Shown here in pieces: positions 61,240 to 64,000 of a stretch of DNA of 64,000 bases. The stretch comes from Mucilaginibacter limnophilus (GTDB lineage Bacteria; Bacteroidota; Bacteroidia; Sphingobacteriales; Sphingobacteriaceae). Within the stretch, counting starts at the first letter, position 1. Each line of letters begins with the position of its first letter. Location of the stretch: NCBI RefSeq assembly GCF_004005815.1, contig NZ_SACK01000007.1, positions 1-64,000 of the forward strand, written 5' to 3'. Both the position numbers and the translations under genes were made by a program. The notes below the pieces were generated by a model. It ran no database searches and was not told where the DNA came from. It saw only the letters and a list, made by a program, of their open reading frames with translations.

Positions 61240-61620
61240 GCTAAAAAAATAACCAAGGAGCGCTACGCGATAGCCAAAATTGCAGGCATAAAATGTGCCG
61301 CGCTTATCGTGCGCAGTACGGCTGTAAGTATATCAGTAACGCCACCCAACCTGTACGGTTATAACGATAACTATCGCCCCGAAAACTCGCATGTGCTGCC
61401 GGCCTTAATACGCTCCTTCTACGAAGAAAAGGAACAGGGCTTGCCATCAGTAACCATATTGGGTACCGGCTCGCCAAAATGCGAGTTCCTCTTTGCCGAC
61501 GACCTTGCCGACGCTTGCTACTAACTGATCCAGAATTTTTACCTAGGAAGGCCTGGTGAGCATCGGCATCGGTGAAGGCATATCCATCGCCGACCTTGCC
61601 CAATTGGTCAAAGGCTATGA
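61240..61620 (+). pseudogene. fcl: GDP-L-fucose synthase (fcl) fragment
   Basis: The fragment starts within the active-site helix ([10 protein letters not shown], catalytic Tyr and Lys of the SDR fold). It has two compensating frameshifts (in the intermediate frame [15 protein letters not shown] reads correctly) and continues [20 protein letters not shown] and [20 protein letters not shown], then a stop. A further piece reads VSIGIGEGISIADLAQLVKG in another frame up to about 61620. The N-terminal half of the enzyme (about 130 residues, with the GxxGxxG site) is absent. It is clearly decayed, and its end is joined to RHS sequence. Confidence 0.82.
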
Positions 61621-62712
61621 CTACAAACACCAACTGCCTGTGTCCGAAACTAAGAATGCCGTTGCAGGCGAGGTAGCGTACACTTCTTTTGAAGGGAATG
61701 ATTCCGGCTGGAACTATACGTTGGGTTCGGTGACAACCTCAACAGCGTTTACGGGTAAAAAAAGCTACTTGTTAAACTCAGTACCATTAAGCAAAAATGC
61801 TAACCACGAAGAAACATTCAAGGTGACATATTGGACAAAGAATGCTGCTCCATTTGCCGTAAGCGGAACTGTTGGAGCCGCACTTAAAGGCGAAACAACG
61901 GTTGACGGATGGACATTTTACGATCACACTGTTTCGGGGGTATCCGTTATTGCGATATCAGGCAGCGGTTACATTGATGAACTCAGGGCTTATCCCGATG
62001 ACGCCCAAATGACTACTTTTACATACGACCCGCTTATAGGTGCGACGACAATTTCGGGTGCAAACGGATCGCCTGTGTTTTACAATTATGATCAGTCCGG
62101 CAGGCTAACCGTTATTAAGGATCAAAACCGGAACACTACTAAAGCTTTTGTCTATAATTATAGGCCTGTCAACAGCGGCTTTATTACCGAGCCAACGATT
62201 ACAACGCTTAAAGTAACCAACGGTAAAATAGACCTCGCATTTGAAAGTGTACCAGGTAGTAGTTCCTGTCAGATCCAATATCTGGATGTAACTGCGGGGG
62301 CTACAGTCAGAACGACACTCAATTCAGCTTGTGGCAGCCCACAGCAAATAACAGTTCCGGTATCCGGGCATCTCTACAGGCTTTGGGTGATCAATACAGT
62401 AATGGTGTAATTAAAGAATCGGAGCCTGAAGAAATAAATGTCCCTCCTTCTACGCCTATTGTCAATTCAGCAACCGTTAACGGTGCCAACATCACGGTCG
62501 ATTTCACACCGCTTGCAGGTGCACCGGGATGCGCTATAGGCTATCTTGATATCGCCAATCCAAATGCATCCGTCGTTTTTTCAGGTGGAGACTGTACCTC
62601 GCCGCGCGTGATAACAGTTCCGGCATTAGGTAAGACTTACAGAGTTTTTGTTCGTTCTTTCATAAATGCCAGTCCGATAGATTCAAATCCGATAGATGTT
62701 ATTGTACCCTAA
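61620..62712 (+). pseudogene. Orphan C-terminal part of an RHS-like surface protein, frameshifted
   Basis: After the fcl remnant the frame continues into text typical of the C-terminal half of Bacteroidota RHS/YD-repeat proteins: VAYTSFEGNDSGWNYTLGSV, TFTYDPLIGATTISGANGSP and YNYDQSGRLTVIKDQNRN, then fibronectin-like segments. At about 62390 the frame breaks (stop at 62408-62410), and the rest continues in another frame to a stop at 62710-62712, ending NPIDVIVP. It lacks the N-terminal part. It may be a displaced RHS tip, moved by recombination next to the intact RHS gene 40 bp downstream. Confidence 0.7.
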
Positions 62713-62753
62713 ATGAGCGTTTTATTATATCAACTAATCAAGCAATAAGCCGG

Positions 62754-64000
62754 ATGCGTTTAAACCAACAACCTAACCTGTCATTAGCAAGGCTTATAAC
62801 AGTAGCGATCATTTCGGTATTTAGTATAACACCGGTATTTGCGCAGATATCGACGAACCAGAACTTTATTATCACGCGTGACATCAAGGTAGCGGGCAAG
62901 ACGAGGCTTGGCGGAGTGACGAGCGTGAACCCGGACACAGCGGACCAGGTGATCAGCATCCAGTATTTCGACGGTCTTGGGCGTCCGCTACAGACAGTGC
63001 AGTTCAAGCAGTCGCCATCAGGCAAGGATATCATTCAGCCGTTCGGGTATGACGAGTATGGAAGAGAAGCGAAGAAGTACCTGCCCTACGCGACACCAAT
63101 GGCGACAGGCGCATACAGGCCTGACGCATTATTGCCGAACACCGGCCAGTCGGCCTATTATTCCGGAACTAACCCCGGTGTAGTGCAGACAGCGTATCCG
63201 TACGGGGTAACGGTTTTCGAGCCCTCGCCGCTCAACAGGGTAGCTGAACAAGGGTTCCCGGGAGCGGTATGGCAGCCGGTAACAGGTAACCGTACGGCAA
63301 CGACAGGCCGTACGGTAATGACTACGTATACCACAAACAACCTTACAGCGCTTAATACAACACCGGCTGATATCAATCGAGGCTCACAGCGTGTGGTATT
63401 ATGGCAAGCGGTTATCGGAACCAACCAGGTGCGCTCATTGCAGCGGGTGACAAACAAAGCCTACTATGATGCAGGAGAGCTGTATGTAACGATCACCAAA
63501 GACGAGAACTGGCAGCCAGCTGGTATTGCGAATGTTGATCCGGACGGCTGCGTAGGTACCGTTGAAGAGTATAAGGACAAGGAAGATCATGTAGTATTAA
63601 AGCGGACGTACAACAAAAGCGGCAGTACGGTACAAATGTTATCGACATACTATGTATATGATGACTTTGGTAACCTGAGCTTTGTGATCCCACCGAAAGC
63701 GAACGGGGATGTTGCTTCAGGCACGCTTACGCAGGCTACTTTGGACAACCTGTGCTACCAGTACCGTTATGATGGCAGGCAGCGCCTGACCCAGAAGAAG
63801 CTGCCCGGCAAAGGCTGGGAGTTTATGTTCTATAACACGCTTGACCAGGTGGTGGCGACACAGGACGCCGTTCAGCGGAGCAAGACATCCCAGGAGATCA
63901 CCTTTACTAAATACGACGCGATGGGCAGGGTAGTGATGACCGGCACAAAGATATATGCAACAGCTGCTGACCCGAACGCCGAGAACTCGCCCAGCATGAC
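62754..64000 (+). CDS. DUF6443-domain RHS repeat protein, N-terminal part
   Basis: The frame is open from the ATG at 62754 to the window end (415 codons). A signal peptide (ITVAIISVFSITPVFAQ) is followed by the DUF6443 domain (about 35-170: VISIQYFDGLGRPLQTVQFK, IIQPFGYDEYGREAKKYLPY). Then come RHS/YD repeats (VYDDFGNLSFVIPP, YQYRYDGRQRLTQKKLPG, TKYDAMGRVVMTG). These proteins are secreted, large (often over 1000 residues) and carry variable C-terminal domains that can be toxins. The C-terminus is outside the window, so any tip domain cannot be seen. Confidence 0.9.
   Translation, partial: MRLNQQPNLSLARLITVAIISVFSITPVFAQISTNQNFIITRDIKVAGKTRLGGVTSVNPDTADQVISIQYFDGLGRPLQTVQFKQSPSGKDIIQPFGYDEYGREAKKYLPYATPMATGAYRPDALLPNTGQSAYYSGTNPGVVQTAYPYGVTVFEPSPLNRVAEQGFPGAVWQPVTGNRTATTGRTVMTTYTTNNLTALNTTPADINRGSQRVVLWQAVIGTNQVRSLQRVTNKAYYDAGELYVTITKDENWQPAGIANVDPDGCVGTVEEYKDKEDHVVLKRTYNKSGSTVQMLSTYYVYDDFGNLSFVIPPKANGDVASGTLTQATLDNLCYQYRYDGRQRLTQKKLPGKGWEFMFYNTLDQVVATQDAVQRSKTSQEITFTKYDAMGRVVMTGTKIYATAADPNAENSPSM

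Noticed and set aside
61556..62410. A genuine 284-residue fusion protein
   Set aside because: Its first 20 residues are a piece of a decayed fucose synthase and its end is frameshifted. It is a recombination scar.

Overview
The window looks like chromosome of a Bacteroidota bacterium, most likely a Sphingobacteriaceae member (Mucilaginibacter/Pedobacter type). The signs are SusC/SusD outer-membrane pairs, a CTnDOT-type tra/mob set with rteC, DUF6520 and DUF6443/RHS proteins, kelch lipoproteins, and little use of Shine-Dalgarno sites. I saw no rRNA, tRNA, CRISPR array or integrase.

1-20.2 kb is the conjugation half of an integrative conjugative element (ICE), nearly all on the minus strand. 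In transcription order it reads rteC, primase, mobA, mobB, traA (ParA), a TraB-position protein, two TraE-like pilins, traF, traG (VirB4), three tandem periplasmic VirB5-like paralogues, a DUF5045-like protein, traJ, traK, a TraL-position protein, traM, traN, mobC (coupling ATPase), ardC and a DUF3945-like protein. Two genes are interrupted. traM has an in-frame TAA. One VirB5-like paralogue has a -1 frameshift exactly at a T TTA AAG slippery heptamer. Candidate oriT or regulatory palindromes flank mobA, and a possible pseudoknotted RNA lies downstream of rteC, the position of the RteR small RNA in CTnDOT.

20.3-31.2 kb looks like cargo. It has a small cationic-free, Gly/Ala-rich peptide with a double-glycine leader, a C39 peptidase fused to an ABC-exporter membrane domain that lacks the ATPase domain, a multi-pass membrane protein and a rhomboid protease. 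Next to these lie an HTH regulator, a MauE/DoxX protein, a DUF6520 secreted protein, and a SusD-SusC-TlpA operon. This is my best candidate for an undescribed system: a GG-leader peptide with two dedicated proteases beside a thiol-redox and TonB-dependent uptake module.

31.2-37 kb is AT-rich and mostly decayed: two XRE regulators, a zinc-ribbon protein with a broken second copy, a multiply frameshifted lipoprotein gene, and an SGNH-hydrolase-like lipoprotein.

37.2-54.7 kb is an AT-rich surface and exopolysaccharide island on the plus strand. It has two fimbrillin-like lipoproteins, an OafA-type acyltransferase, then Wza, Wzc (with a nine-fold Tyr-Gly tail), Wzx, glycosyltransferases, Wzy, pyruvyl transferase, an FrhB-like protein, a WcaF-like acetyltransferase and a GT2 enzyme. 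Together these would build, decorate, flip, polymerise and export a pyruvylated/acetylated polysaccharide.

54.8-64 kb holds a Tat-exported DUF1501 protein with its DUF1800 partner, a broken kelch lipoprotein gene, wcaI, small genes, a GDP-fucose synthase remnant joined to an orphan RHS C-terminus, and the start of an intact RHS/DUF6443 gene that runs off the window.
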